NCBI RefSeq assembly: GCF_011745365.1
Contig: NW_024468916.1
Location: 2,525,630-2,589,629, forward strand
DNA: 64,000 nucleotides
Reading direction: 5' to 3'
Source: Cryphonectria parasitica EP155
Taxonomy: Eukaryota > Ascomycota > Sordariomycetes > Diaporthales > Cryphonectriaceae
The first letter of the stretch is position 1, and each line of letters starts with the position of its first letter. The position numbers and the translations under genes are program-made. The notes beneath the pieces are model-generated. The model did not search any database and had not been told where the DNA came from. It saw only the letters and a list, made by a program, of their open reading frames with translations. Below are positions 25,824 to 37,400 of this stretch, piece by piece.

Positions 25824-27651
25824 AGAGCAGAGACAACGGTCTGTGGATACGTTAGAAGCCTTTTCACGTTGATATGGCCAGGGGCGAGGCACTCATGTAT
25901 GCTGCTGATTAAATCCTGGGGCAAGTCAGGGCGTGGTCTGAGAGGGAATTCTCACGCATCCTGGGGTCAAAGGATTTGAGATGAAAAGACTGCTGAAAAA
26001 GTGACGACTGAATTGCATTGATTTGTATCATTTCAAGCTTGAGACGAAATGTCGTACCGTGCAATGATTAGAATTCGGAGCTCGTCAAGAAGCCCAAAGC
26101 TGAAGATTTTGACGCATATACTTTTTCGCCTTGTCAGCCGGCACAGTGCGGTACTCTGATGACCTTTTCGTCGAGCATAAAGCCAGCATTCTCTTGACCT
26201 ACCGTAGAGAGTTATGGAAGACCATCGTGATGCCTTGTAACGGACTTTGGCATGAAGGAGAACTGAGCTTAGTCCAGAGTATTCTGCTCTTAGCGATCAT
26301 CATTTCCACTTGAACCTGATACGGGCTGCTTGTCTTCATTTAGGAGGATGAACTTCGCCGGGTAGTTTGAAGCCTTTGCCTTGGTAGTGCACTGAGCCCA
26401 ACTTCCATCACCATCTTCGTCGCTAGAACGTCGGTCCTCATCCACCCAACGATCATGGACGCTCTTGATGGCAGATTTTCAAACACCAGCCACTTCCCGG
26501 CCCCTCGAGACGACAAAAAAGATTAATAATTCGATAAGAAAGAGAAAACAGATGAGTTGGGTCAATCAGTAGTGAAAGCCAGCTCAGATTACCAGCTCAG
26601 CGTACTTTAGGTGACTTAGTTGGCGAAATATCAGGGCAAGGCACAGAGTACGTCGGCTGGGGAAATCAAGTGACCCGTTGTGAGCTAGGCCTGAAAGCCT
26701 GCGAGCGAATATGGCAATCCCGAACCAAGACGCTGGTAGCGATAGCATGAAAACCGGAACGACATTGAATCAATAGGGAGAAGCATCAGTAGGTATTCAC
26801 GCTTCTCTGAGGCTCCTTTGGCCTAGTCAATACAATCATAAACAAATCTTTACCTCATATTCATCTCGACGTAGTGCCTGTCACACTTAAAGAAGTCTCA
26901 AAATTGTATGCCATTCTTGTAGCATGCCTTCATACAGTGGCAAGACTTGGTCAGGCCTGTCACCCACCAAGATTTGCCTACACCCCACAGTAATCAGCAT
27001 CTGCATGCATGAAGAGGTCGTGCTGCACAGAAATCCGTCGATCCACGCAGGGTCTCGCGCTCTTACAAGATCGGTCGAATGAGCAGAGAGCGCCCGATCA
27101 CGAGCTTCGATGGCTCTAGAGAATGAAGACGTGGGAGAGTATCTGCTCAGGGGTGCTGAGCGATAGTGTCACACTCCATTTTGCTACGTCAGTATTTGTC
27201 CGACACTCTTCGGCTGAGAGAAACCACTGCCACAGGGAAGCATAAGCATTGTACACGTTTCCATGCTGCAATCTGTGGTGTGGCAGGCCTGATAGTGAGG
27301 GTGTATCATGACCCCTGCACCGCCACATCAGCGAAACTTGGCAGCATGTCACGACATGACAATCTAGGCAGTTGATCGGCGCACGACGTCAACTTTTGGC
27401 CACAGCGCACCCTCTTCATCAGCCACAGCAAGGCAGGCTTACATCAAGATTACATCACAGTCGTGCTTGGGTGCATACACGCACGGTAAACACATGGTTA
27501 TTTATCACGGCGTCACGCAGCAGAGCAATTCGACATTTCTGATACTTTACAGAATCAGAATCATTCATCACCATCATCCTTCTTCCTCCTACAAGTCAGA
27601 CTCAAAGGTTCTCCGGAAACACAAACAAATTAAACTTTCACCTCATTCAAA
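25824..27651. other. Gene-poor AT-richer region
   Basis: No coding exon, RNA gene or repeat family is supported across 1.8 kb. The last ~150 bp before 27652 (CATCACCATCATCCTTCTTCC and following AC-rich leader) look like the promoter and leader of the small gene that follows. Confidence 0.55.
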
Positions 27652-28030
27652 ATGTCGAACCTTTTCAACAACAAGGACCAGAACAACACCGACTCCGTCA
27701 CTGACGGTGCGACCGGTGTCGCCAAGACCGGCACAGGCAGTAAGCAAAAATCCTTTGCTACCTTGCATTGACCACTCACAGGATGCAAAGAAGAAGCTAA
27801 TGATTTTCCGCACCGCAGTTCTAGGTGACACCCTCTCTGGCGTCACAAACACCGTCGGCGGTGCTGTCGGAGGCGCCTCCCGCGGCCTGGGAGAGACCGT
27901 CAGTGGCGTCACCGGTCAGGCGGGCAAGCCGCTCGGCGACGGCGTCGCTAATGTAGGCACGTCGCTTGAGGGCACCGGACAGGACGTTGGCAAGGCGGCT
28001 CGGGATGCGGGACAGTGGAAGTCAAACTAA
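27652..28030 (+). CDS. Small LEA-like/hydrophilin stress protein
   Basis: Two exons, 27652-27739 and 27819-28030, give 99 residues; the 79 bp intron runs GTAAGC..CAG with a GCTAATG-like branch site. The protein starts MSNLFNNKDQNNTDSV and then consists of Gly/Val/Thr-rich quasi-repeats of the form SGVTNTVGGAVGGAS and GETVSGVTGQAG, ending in KAARDAGQWKSN. There is no signal peptide or membrane segment. Such small, Gly-rich, low-hydrophobicity proteins with 11-14-residue quasi-repeats resemble fungal LEA-like or hydrophilin proteins expressed in stress or dormancy; the function is inferred from composition. The context (ATG in a good AAAATG setting, consistent splice phase, clean stop) supports a real gene. 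It sits alone in a gene-poor zone. Confidence 0.72.
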
Positions 28031-29203
28031 AGGCTGGTTGTGCCGTTGTGGAGGAGTGATTATGTGTAAATATTCTACTGAGAGAGTTTGATACCTAATC
28101 AGCATATCCTAAATGCTATGATATTCAAAGCCAGGTTGTCATGGAGCTCGTGATGCGCAGTTCGCTGTCAATTGGCAGATCTTCCATTTTCCTGTCCCTT
28201 TCAAAAATCTGAGGAATGCACCAGATTATCCAGGCTTATGCTTAAGAATTAGACCGATCGTAAACATACCGTTTTGTCCCTAGCTGTGGGCACAATATGA
28301 GAGGTTTGGCCGCGGTTGTGTTAAACCCCCCTCCCCCCCCCCCAAACGCCTCTGGTTTTTGGGGGAAATTAAACAGATAACTTGGCAATCAATATGCTCG
28401 CAAAGACTTCCCTCTCTCTCAGAGTTGGTACACATATCCAGCGGAATGATTTGTTGTCGCTCCTTAACGAGTTTGTCGAGCCGAATGCTTGTTAGGAGGC
28501 CTTGATTTGAGTATTGATCAGACATTCTAAGCAATTCTTTGTACTGTGTACAAGCCGCAAAGACCTTGGGAGGCGTCGTTCACTTTCCAGGTGAAAAATA
28601 CTTCGCACGACTTCCAGGATTTACTGTCTCGAGGAATTCACGAGGGCAAGAGGCAAGAGTGAGAAACAAGAAGAAGCAAGAAAGGAAGAAAATGGTAAAC
28701 AGAAAAAGAAAGAGTACTTCCAGAGGCAATTAAATAAAAACGATCGCAGCGTAATCAAAGCTGTGCACGGGTGGCTTGGCATGACAGCGCTAACCCTGTC
28801 ATCTTTCAGGGCACAATCGTTATCCAATAAATCGAGGCTGGGCGGCCGGAAAGGGAAAGTGGAACAATGTTAGGTCTTGGGGTCCCAGGGGCCGGTGCAC
28901 AGGCCAACACAATGATTCTGTACTGGACACACACAGTGAGACACCTCAGAGAAGAGAAAGAAGAGAAGGTATCTGATTGTGAGGGTAATGCTGAAGCCTA
29001 GGTGTTCCATACGTATGACAGTGGACGAGGTGCCTTGAGGCTCTCTCACACCGGTTTAAGCAGCATTGCACAGTCCTGGAGGAAGAGTTGTGACCGAGAA
29101 CATAACGTTTGTGCCTCTTTCATGGATCCTGCAGGATTGATCTACATAGGTCGTTTGAGTCATTCATGTCTCCTTGACAAACAACAGCAAAAACACGGTA
29201 GGC
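28031..29203. other. Intergenic region
   Basis: Non-coding between the LEA-like gene and the 3' end of the O-methyltransferase gene. Contains an 11-C run (28333-28343) and an A-rich purine tract (about 28650-28735). No gene supported. Confidence 0.55.
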
Positions 29204-30140
29204 TTATTTCTTGACGCGGGTGACTTCAATCTCATCCTGTTCAAGGGTTACATGGTCAGCGCGACATGGCAAGATTACAGTGGCAGGGCCAGAGACACGC
29301 ACCTCGAACTCGCCCGGAACGATCAAAGCTCTAACCCCATGGCTCTCGAGGTTCTGGTGCGCACGAACATACTTGACGTACTCAGGGGCGCCAGGACGGA
29401 CCACATTGTCGGCGAGGATAAGAGCCCCAGGCTTTAGCAGGCCCAGCTCCTCACAGACCTTGAGGTCCTGCACGTACAGGTCCTCGACATGGTCCAGGAA
29501 GAGGACGTCGACACCCGCAGTAGCCAGCTTGCCTTCCTCCTTGAGGCGGCGGATGGATTCGTCCGCGGGCCCGACCACGATCTTGATGCTCTCCGACAGG
29601 CCGGCCAGCTCGATGATCTTGGCGGCGACGTCGGCAAACTCCTGGCTGAACTCGAAGCTCCAGACCACTGGTGGAGGCGAGCCCTGGGGGTTGGCGCGCT
29701 TCATCGCGTCGGCGAAGAGGATGGCCGAGTAGCCCAGGTACCCGCCCAGCTCGACGAGGACCTTGGGCGCCTCGGCCGCGAGGATGCCGGTGAGCAGACG
29801 CTCCTTGTCTGAGCCGACGCTGATGAGGAAGTCCTCTTGGGCGGAGAACTCATCCATGGCGGCGAGGACCTTGGACGGGTTGCCGCGCAGGTCGGACACG
29901 AAAGGGTGGTTCTGAAGAAACTCGAGAACGCGGGCCTCACGACCGTCTCCGAACTATCGACACGGGATCATGATCAGTGATGGCCAATGGGATGGGTCAA
30001 CGAGGCCGACGAGGCCGACGAGGCCGACGAGGGTGGAATAAAAACAATGATGGAAATTGTAGACAACGTACTTCAACATAATCATCATCCTCAGCATCGA
30101 CCTTTCCAAGGGAAGGATACTTGATCGTATCGATAGACAT
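29204..30140 (-). CDS. Catechol O-methyltransferase-like SAM-dependent methyltransferase
   Basis: Three exons, 30140-30072, 29953-29303 and 29236-29204, give 250 residues. The last intron (66 bp, GTGCGT..CTGAC..CAG) is inferred: without it the frame stays open but a basic insert follows GEFE, whereas splicing yields VPGEFEDEIEVTRV, the usual strand at the end of the fold. Motifs: GDGREARVLEFL and RGNPSKVLAAMDEF before the SAM domain; VLVELGGYLGYSAI (SAM motif I); WSFEFSQEFADVA (motif II acidic residue); DVLFLDHVEDLYVQDL (the D..H.D metal/active-site region); LADNVVRPGAP (the DN metal ligands). These match soluble COMT, which transfers methyl from SAM to a catechol oxygen with Mg2+. Fungal relatives probably detoxify catechols or other phenolics; the true substrate is unknown. 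No membrane anchor. Confidence 0.9.
30003..30033. repeat. 9-bp tandem repeat (GAGGCCGAC) in the COMT first intron
   Basis: About three and a half perfect copies of a 9-base unit in tandem lie within the 118 bp intron between exons 1 and 2. They would be in frame if retained. Confidence 0.9.
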
Positions 30141-31019
30141 TTTGGATTTGTTTGGGTGGGTCGGGGAATATCTGGCAGTTGAAAATGTTTTGAATAGAAC
30201 ACAGGCAGAGGTTTGTCACTGGACGAATTCACGAAGAATACAGAAAACAAACAAGAAGAAACTCACGACATGATTTATATTTCAGTCCAGACAGGCACTG
30301 AGTCCCTCCGGATGCCGGGGCGGATTAATTTCTAGCGAATTAGAATAAGAATGTGTCCGGCCGGATTTAAGTAGTATTAGTGCTTATCAAGCATCCCTCC
30401 GGGCTTCCATCGAGGTTGATCGTGTGTACACAACATGTGCTGTAGAATGGGTATTGTCGATTATATTCCTACATTCCTCCTACCCAAACTTTGGCAAGAG
30501 AAGCACATTGATTTCATTTGGAAGAAACAAAGAAAAAGAAGGAAAGAAAAAAAAAGCGGAAGAGAGACCCAGGGTGGAAGCGCCTCTTCGGGTCTCCCTG
30601 GGGGGAAAGCACATTGAATTTGGAGGGCATTGATCCTGTTGACTTGTTAAATCTGAACCGAATTGAAAACAAAAATTTCTAGAAACACCTTACTTGTTCA
30701 AGCCCCTTTCTACTCCTTTGATTCTTCCTCGTCCTCCTTTCTCTTGTCCACCCTGGTAATTCCAAGGCTGTCGCAGGCAGAAACATGGTTGCCGAGGTGC
30801 CATTGTGAGCAGCATCAGTTGTAGGTGGACCTGAATATACCAATGGTTAGCAGTAATAAAGGTGAAGATGTATGGGCAATAGTAGACTAGGCAAGACGTA
30901 CTGACAGATGTATGCCGGAGTCCTAATCAGGGGCCGTTACGGATGCAGCTGGCAGCATGAATACAAATCATCACTGTTCTACACCCTCGGGCTGAAGTTA
31001 TCTTCGAGGGCAGCATGCT
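30141..31019. other. Intergenic region between COMT and RBR ligase genes
   Basis: Promoter side of the COMT gene and 3' side of the RBR gene, both minus strand. A purine-rich A/G tract lies at about 30525-30565. No coding exon supported. Confidence 0.5.
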
Positions 31020-32259
31020 TTAGATGGTGTTTCTGTTCTTGATAGCCTGGGACTGATCCTCAGGCTGGCCCTCAGGCTGGTCATCATCTCTTTTATTGTC
31101 GTCATCTTGGGCCTCAGAAGAGCTGGAGCTGAAAGAAAGCTCATCATCCTCGTCGCCCTGTGAGAGTTTCTTTTAGCATTGAGGCTGAATACTAGATTGA
31201 AATAGTACACCAAAATGACTGATGCAGAATGCAAAGAGAAAGAAAAAAAAAACTCAAAGAGTCCATGTACTCACCTCGCCCGAACAATTGCACATGACTG
31301 CGCCATTCTCAGTGATGGTATGATCCCCCTGAAGGAACCCGCCACAGGCATAACAGAACTCCGCGCCACACTCGCATATCATGTGGTTGCAGCCGTCGAT
31401 ACGCTCCACAATGACACCGCATTTGCGACGAGGGCACTGGATCCAGCCCTCCTTGATGAGGACCTCGTGATCCTGTTCGCCGAGGCCGCCCTCGGGGCAC
31501 TCGCCAGAGTTGACGTGGGCATCTTTGACAGACCCGCACCAGACGCAAGTCTGCTCGCCGCACTTCTGGCACTTGACGTACCGGGCGCCCTCCTCGATCT
31601 CGAGGCTCGAGATATACGTGGTGCATCTCGGGTTGCTGCAGTATGTGGGGTCGGGGTCCGAGAACTCCTTGTGCTTCTCGTCCCACTGGGCCAGTAAGCT
31701 CTGGTCCAGGTGACCCTGGACCAGGAAGATGGGGATGCCACCGGGGAGGTCTTCGCAGCACATTGGTGGGTAAGTGACTCGAGAGAGCAGGGCCCCTCGA
31801 ACCGAGTACTCTAGGCATCTGGGGCACCCTACAGGAACCATTATTGAGTCAGTGTTTGTTTGTGATCCAGGAGTATCTGCTTGTGGATGGCTTGGTGGGG
31901 AGGGGCCGACTGTTCTTGCAAAGACTGTGGCTAGGTTGGGGCTTGTTGAAATGTTCTAGGAGGGTGGTCTGGAAGATGCTTACAGCTGTGGCCGCACGGG
32001 AGCTCAACCATCTGATCTGGAGGGGCTTGGGTCTCACAGAAAAGGCAGGCAGGCAGGGCCCCCGCCAGAACGCTGCCTGAACACGGTTGTCAGTCTGTGT
32101 TGATATAAGTAGGAAATAGCTGCACCTAGAACACATCTGTGAATCACAGCATGTTCAAGAGTCTCGATACGATGGTGGATTCAGTCTGGATGACTCACCT
32201 GAGAGGGTACCCTGGGCCTGCTGGCGCGTCTCGTCTGTGTTGTTGTTGGGAGAAGACAT
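31020..32259 (-). CDS. RING-between-RING (RBR) E3 ubiquitin ligase
   Basis: Four exons, 32259-32199, 32076-31984, 31828-31275 and 31157-31020, give 281 residues. All phases agree, and the intron between exons 2 and 3 is positively supported because it restores RING1: C31-X2-C34 ... C48-X-H50-X2-C53-X2-C56 (PCGHSWCPRCLEY). The IBR domain contains CSNPRC and YVKCQKCGEQTCVWCG. RING2 reads CPRRKCGVIVERIDGCNHMIC followed by CGAEFCYACGG; the Cys of GCNHM is the expected catalytic residue that takes ubiquitin as a thioester, as in Parkin and HHARI. The tail is acidic (GDEDDEL and DDDNKRDDDQ). At 281 residues it is a compact RBR protein with almost no sequence outside the catalytic module, so substrate recruitment must come from elsewhere. 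Confidence 0.9.
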
Positions 32260-33934
32260 GGTCGTGTAGTGGGGAGGGGGAGGGGGGACGCAGTGTCGGT
32301 GACGATGGTAATGGTCGTGATGATGATAGTGGTGGTGGTGACAATGGCAGTGGTGGACAGTGATGGCGATAGTGATGGTGATGGCCACGACGAGGGTGAT
32401 GGCTGTGATGGTGAAGTTGGCGGTGTTGGTTATGGTGGGGTTGGAGAAAGATTGAATGTTTTGCACAAGAAAATGTTCCAATACTGGGGTAGATGTGGGA
32501 TGGTTTCTTAGAGCAAAAGTTCAGGCTTAGGGTATTTTGTGCCTCCATGTCTAAAGTTTCTGAACTCCAAAGGCTGCCTACCATTAAGCAAACAAAGTGG
32601 CCTGTGCATCTACTGGTTGAGTGAAGGAGGCATCTCAAGCCAGACTGCCTGTTCCAGCCCAATCTAGCTATGGGATAGTTATGGAACCTTCGTGAATTCG
32701 GCAATTGGTGCTTTCTGGTTAACCTTTATCCTCCTCATGACCATACATCATCCCTATAAGGTTATGAAAGCATCAGTATTACTTTACTTGTTGATATGAG
32801 AGTATTGGGCCACATAGTAATTTATGACAAAACTCCACACTCTGATATCGAAGGATGTTGCCAAAGTAGCTACATAATGGCACAATTTGTTCTCACCCAT
32901 ACGATAAAGGCTTTGATATTGTTTTCATCCCATTATTATCTTGTTCCTTTTGTCTTGTGGCAATGTGTTTCTGCTGCCTTCTTTCAAGCTGGGGAGGCCT
33001 GAGGGGGGGGGGGGGGATGTAAAATGAACGAGACAAGCAACATTTCCAAGTGGTCCACATAGGACTAGAACAAAACTTTTGAAATAGCTAATTACAGGAT
33101 ATCAAGGGCTGGCATGATGTGAGAGAAAAGACTGTAATTAATCGCAATAATATTTTGTACCGGTATTGAGATGAGGTGCAGAGTTACTCATCACTCATGC
33201 CGTGTTCATAGGCATTGCAATTTTTCACCTAGTGGTGAGATTGGAGAAGCGAGATTCGCACAAGAGAGAGCAAGAAGACCATGTTTCAATCCACCAACTA
33301 TTAGGGAGAAGAAATGGAGAGACACGATTTGAACACACAAAGATACCTAATGCTAGGCAAACAGAATCTGGTAGGCAGATGCACAACCTGTTTAGTGAGT
33401 AAATGGGCAAGCAAGTGCCTAATTACCCAATAACGCATTCGCTATGTGTCATCAAAGAATTTCTGTCTATGCTTTCTGTTCAATTCTCCTTGACTGAGCC
33501 AGGGCCAATGAGCCCAGGATTTGAACACAAGTAATATCTATTAGAAGAAATCTTTAGCTAGATATATCTTGCTACAAGGGGACTGAATATAGCACGTTTA
33601 CTTGTAGACTTTGATTTTCCCTTAGTGTTGTGCTGCCTGCACCAACTTTCGAAACTCGTCCATGATGTGGTCCTGGACCAGGTTTCGCGTTCTGCCATCC
33701 AAAGTTTGAGCTTGAAGTAATCAAGGGTGTGAGGTATGTTGACTTGGAGCTTTCCTGAAATCCCATGACAAAACCAATGACATTGTGTATTCCAGACACA
33801 GACCTACGCATCTCAGTCAAGACAGAAATCACAGGCCGGGTACATGATTCCAGGAGGAACACTGCAACCACAATCATGAGAATAAAATCCTACCTACACA
33901 CAACAAAATGCCAGTCACCTGCACCTGGGCTGCC

Positions 33935-33942
33935 TCTATATA
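33935..33942 (+). promoter_or_regulatory. Candidate TATA box for the Cys-pair protein gene
   Basis: The motif CTATATAAG lies about 300 bp upstream of the ATG at 34237, in the correct orientation and followed by a pyrimidine-rich TTCATCTTCT stretch that could hold the transcription start. Confidence 0.45.
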
Positions 33943-34089
33943 AGCGTTCATCTTCTAAACTTTCTCCCGCTGACGAAACTTGACTTCACCAGCATTGTTA
34001 AGCACAACATTTTGAAAGCTGAACAACTTTGAATCCAGAAAGGCGAATAGCCAACCCATTCTTCTACTTCGAATTGACTTTGATCTCCA

Positions 34090-34159
34090 GTATGTGTCAG
34101 GCTCTTGAACAAGCGAGTGGATATCTGCAGATTCACAGCTTACTGACATTTCCCTTCAG
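34090..34159 (+). other. Probable 5' UTR intron
   Basis: GTATGT donor, CTTACTGAC branch site and CCCTTCAG acceptor enclose 70 bp upstream of the ATG at 34237. The three signals are near-ideal for this genome although no coding frame needs the splice, so it most likely interrupts the 5' untranslated region. Confidence 0.55.
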
Positions 34160-34236
34160 CATTCCATTTCCGGCTAATACCACCAAGGCATCAGCTTTTC
34201 CTTCTCTAACAGATACAAAGACGAAACTCTTTCTCA

Positions 34237-34816
34237 ATGCCACAACCTACGGACAGTATGTTCAAGCTAGACTACGACCTGCTCTCATGACCTTCAAGTT
34301 TCCACCGTCTACTTGTGTACTTATGTTGCTAACTTAGCTGCACCCTACCCCTCCTCAGAGATATTCTGGGATCCAGACGAGCCTTTGAGGCCACGCCGTA
34401 GAGACCTTCGGCCGCAGACCATTTCGCTTCCTGAAGGCTCACAGCTCTGCACTGTGTGCCACCGACCTAGGGCACAGATGCCCGGTCCCATCGCATGGGA
34501 GACTGTGCCATGTGCTCATTGTGAAGAGCACGCCTATACCGTCCAGATGGCTATCGATTGCAATGTCTGCCTTGGACATGGGCGTGTGACAGTGGCCACT
34601 CTATACTGTCCAGGCGATCAACACGTGCTGCAGCCCATGGTCGGTGGTCTCACCCATACCATTGGAACCGACTTTCCCAGTGGTCCTAGTGGTAGTAATA
34701 CTGGCAATAGTGGTAACGGCACGAGCGGTGCTAGCGGCGGCAGCGGTGCCAATCGCGGCCACGGTAGCAATCGCAACCATGGCAGCAATCACAGTCATGG
34801 TAGCAGCCGCCGCTGA
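34237..34816 (+). CDS. Unknown protein with Cys-pair zinc-binding region and Ser/Gly/Asn/His tail
   Basis: Two exons, 34237-34255 and 34359-34816, give 158 residues. The 103 bp intron has GTATGT, a perfect TTGCTAAC branch site and CCTCAG. The protein starts MPQPTDKIFWDPDEP, then has LCTVCHRPRA, VPCAHCEEHAY, DCNVCLGHGRV and a later LYCPGDQH. The spaced CXXC pairs suggest a structural zinc site of four ligands or more. From about residue 110 it becomes a low-complexity Ser/Gly/Asn/Arg/His tail made of GSN-type repeats. I do not recognise the family. The tail has no membrane segment and there is no signal peptide. A TATA-like box and a probable leader intron lie upstream, supporting expression. 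The upstream open frame beginning at a TTG is not a credible start. Confidence 0.62.
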
Positions 34817-37400
34817 TACTGGATTCTAGCAGTTGGCGTGTTGTCTGAGAGATGGACTGGCGGGTGACGAAAGTTGTTGTTGTTTTTCTGGCGCTGCATT
34901 GATTACAATTTCCGTCCGGATATTTTTGATCCAAACGGAAAGCGTTGGCTTGTGATTGTCTGGGCAGCGCGTATTCAAGTACTCGAGTATCTGACAAATC
35001 AAAGACCTTTTTTCTTCTTCTTCTTTTTCTTTCCTTCCTTTCTTTCTTAATCAAGCAAACAAAGATACCATGGACAGAGACTTCTTTTCTGCGTCGAATG
35101 TAGGCTATGTGAGGCAAAACCTTCGCAAAAGGGATTCCGCCAGTTCCGATCACACCAACTTCAGAAAAGTGTGGGTAGTTAGGCCACTCGACTCACTCCT
35201 TGCTGCCCACAGGATCACCGCCATCTACCGATACCTAGGTATTATTGCCGTCGGGCGGAAGGATGCGGAAGAGGCGCATATAGATCTCCGACGTGCTCCT
35301 TGGAAGAAGCTTATCACTGACGTTTAAAGTTGTGGTACTATGTGGATCCCTAGCAGATCTTCCCAGCTTCAAGCCAATATTTCTGCGAGGCTGTACGAGC
35401 CAACGGCGTTTTCGTCGACCATGGGGTAGAAGAGTTGCTTCATCTCCGGCGCGAGGAGCATGCTGGTAACGGCTTTGGACCTGGCGCCGAAACTAGTGTA
35501 ACTTTAAAATCACGCTCAAGATGCTGATTAAAGCAAACTCGGATGCCCTTTAGCCTAGGACATGCACCTGGTAATAATAAGATTGATGTTTGGGAGTTGG
35601 TGCTTGGGGTCCCATCAAAGATACATCCCATGATCTTGCGGATCCTGGTATGGGCGAGACCATTTCGAGAAAGGGGCTCCTTACTGGTCTCCCTTCGTTT
35701 ACCATAGTGCCTGTATTCCTCACTTTTTAGGAGCTCGCTTCGGCTGAGGCGTTCTGCTCGCTTGGGGCGGTTGAGCCCCAGCTCTTCATGTCGGAAACAC
35801 GAGGCCCGCTGGGTGGAATTCGGACACGGGTGTCCCTCGCTTTATCAATAGGAGAGCGACGGATAAGCGGGAGTATCCCGAGTTCAGTCAAATTTGGGAT
35901 GGGCCAGAGGGGCACAAAGTACGTCATATCGTCTAGCTGCCGCGAAGCCGGCGGTGTACTCACTCCTGAAATTGGTAGGACGAGTAATTTTGTGTACATG
36001 CTATCAGCCTCAACAAGGCACGAGCCGTGATCAGCATCACTTTCACAACGCCAATCTTGCCTGGTTTGACCCAACGATAGACACCATTCAGTTCGGAGTG
36101 GACTGGTGATCCTCATCCGAGTTGTTGATGTCACGGCCTTCGCTTCCTGACAATTGTGACTCAAAAATTCCCAACGAGATTTGTGGCCTGATCTCGCGTG
36201 ATCGGCGAGCGACGACCCATTGGTGGTCGGTCTTGAAGATGAGGAGGAGGAGGAGGAAGAAGAAGAAGAAGAAGAAGAAGAAGAAGAAGAAGAAGAAGAA
36301 GAAGAAGAAGAAGATGATGATGATGATGATGATGAGCCCAACGCTCGCAGAAAGCTCGCAGGTACAGACAAGCACAGAGAGAGAAGAAGAAGAAGAAGAA
36401 TAAGAAGATGACGACGGGCGAGCCAACGCAAATTTGTCAGTCATGTCTCTTACGGAAATTGATTTGGCAAGAGGCCTAATTTCTATGACATTGGGAATCC
36501 GGGGACGTTGAGATGCATGGAGTTGCATGACTCTTGCACAGGCCCACCGGGTCCAGCCCTGGACCATGGAGTCTCGCCGAGCTTGCACCGCAAGCAATGT
36601 CGCCTCGGCCTTAACCAAGGTCGCGCGTCACAAAAATCCTCACTTTTCTTGCCTCCCCACCGGATCTAGATAGGGAAGAAGTTTGGAGCAAGACTGGCAC
36701 CACCCCACCAAGGCGGCTCCATCGCAACGCAACCTGCCCCAGTGTGGGCCTCGCCTTGTCTGCCCAACCAACCAACCACAGGGCCAGTTGGATCACCCCG
36801 TTGTGGGGTGACACCTCTCGTCAGATATCGTGCCATGGGGAAAGGGCTCCATTGCTGACCATACCGGGCGTCGTCTTGATTGCCTGGAGTTGAGCTGGAA
36901 CGGGACTGGACCCTGGTTTGGGTACTATTATAGTCAGTACCATTGGAAATGTGCATACCATAGTAGTAGCTCTGCTGAGTTGGTGGTGAGGTGGGTGGAA
37001 AAACACTAAACCGCCCGAGACCGAGGTCGGCGAGAACAGTGCCGTGCTTTGTTGATATTATCGTATAAGAGGTTTGTTTGCCTTCTCTCCTGCTGCTGCT
37101 TCCTGGATGGGTCCTTCCTTTTTTGTTTCTCTTTCTCTTTCTAATTTCCCTAACGCTTGCTCTGTCTCTCTTTCCCTCACTCCTGCTCTCGCTCTTGCTC
37201 TCTGAACAAGAGTTCAGACCTAGGATTTGTTTGGGATCTCTCCTTCCCTCGATCGTTGTGTCTGTGGTGTGGTCTTTGCCCCGTCAACTCACAGGCACAC
37301 GAATTTATTTCGTCCTCACTCTCAAGTCGTAAAACAAGCAGAAACAGCACACATTTACGAACGATTCCTCTCGCCCATCAATTGGCTGTACACGCACAAG
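34817..37400. other. Intergenic region with possible relics
   Basis: 2.6 kb without a credible gene. An 85-codon open frame from ATG 35070 has no recognisable domain and I do not call it. A GAG/GAA/GAT repeat array occupies about 36239-36335. From about 37080 the sequence turns pyrimidine-rich (TTTCTCTTTCTCTTTCTAA and following), the expected leader of the MFS gene starting at 37401. Confidence 0.5.
36239..36335. repeat. GAG/GAA/GAT trinucleotide repeat array
   Basis: Consecutive GAG, then about 22 GAA, then about 7 GAT units. It reads as poly-Glu, poly-Lys or poly-Arg in three frames and as poly-Ser on the other strand. No flanking coding potential, so treated as a plain microsatellite. Confidence 0.96.

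Larger units (their letters stand above)
32260..34236. other. Intergenic region with divergent promoters
   Basis: About 2 kb between the divergent RBR gene and the Cys-pair protein gene. The first 150 bp (GGTGATGGT-type repeats, 32285-32410) lie upstream of the RBR start. A 14-G run is at 33003-33016. Two stretches (about 33320-33345 and 33515-33535) resemble the tRNA B-box on the minus strand, but no cloverleaf can be formed. No coding exon is supported. Confidence 0.5.

Noticed and set aside
33300..33545. Two tRNA B-box-like segments on the minus strand (TTCAAATC)
   Set aside because: Flanking bases do not form T-stem, anticodon or acceptor helices, and no A-box lies at the right distance. 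At best a very old SINE-like relic, not callable.
35070..35327. 85-codon frame starting at an ATG
   Set aside because: No domain, no splice context and no matching neighbours; flanking frames are broken. Could be a small gene or a relic but cannot be supported.
36122..36431. Poly-Glu/poly-Lys/poly-Ser proteins over the trinucleotide array
   Set aside because: Pure GAG/GAA/GAT repeat read in different frames without flanking coding sequence.
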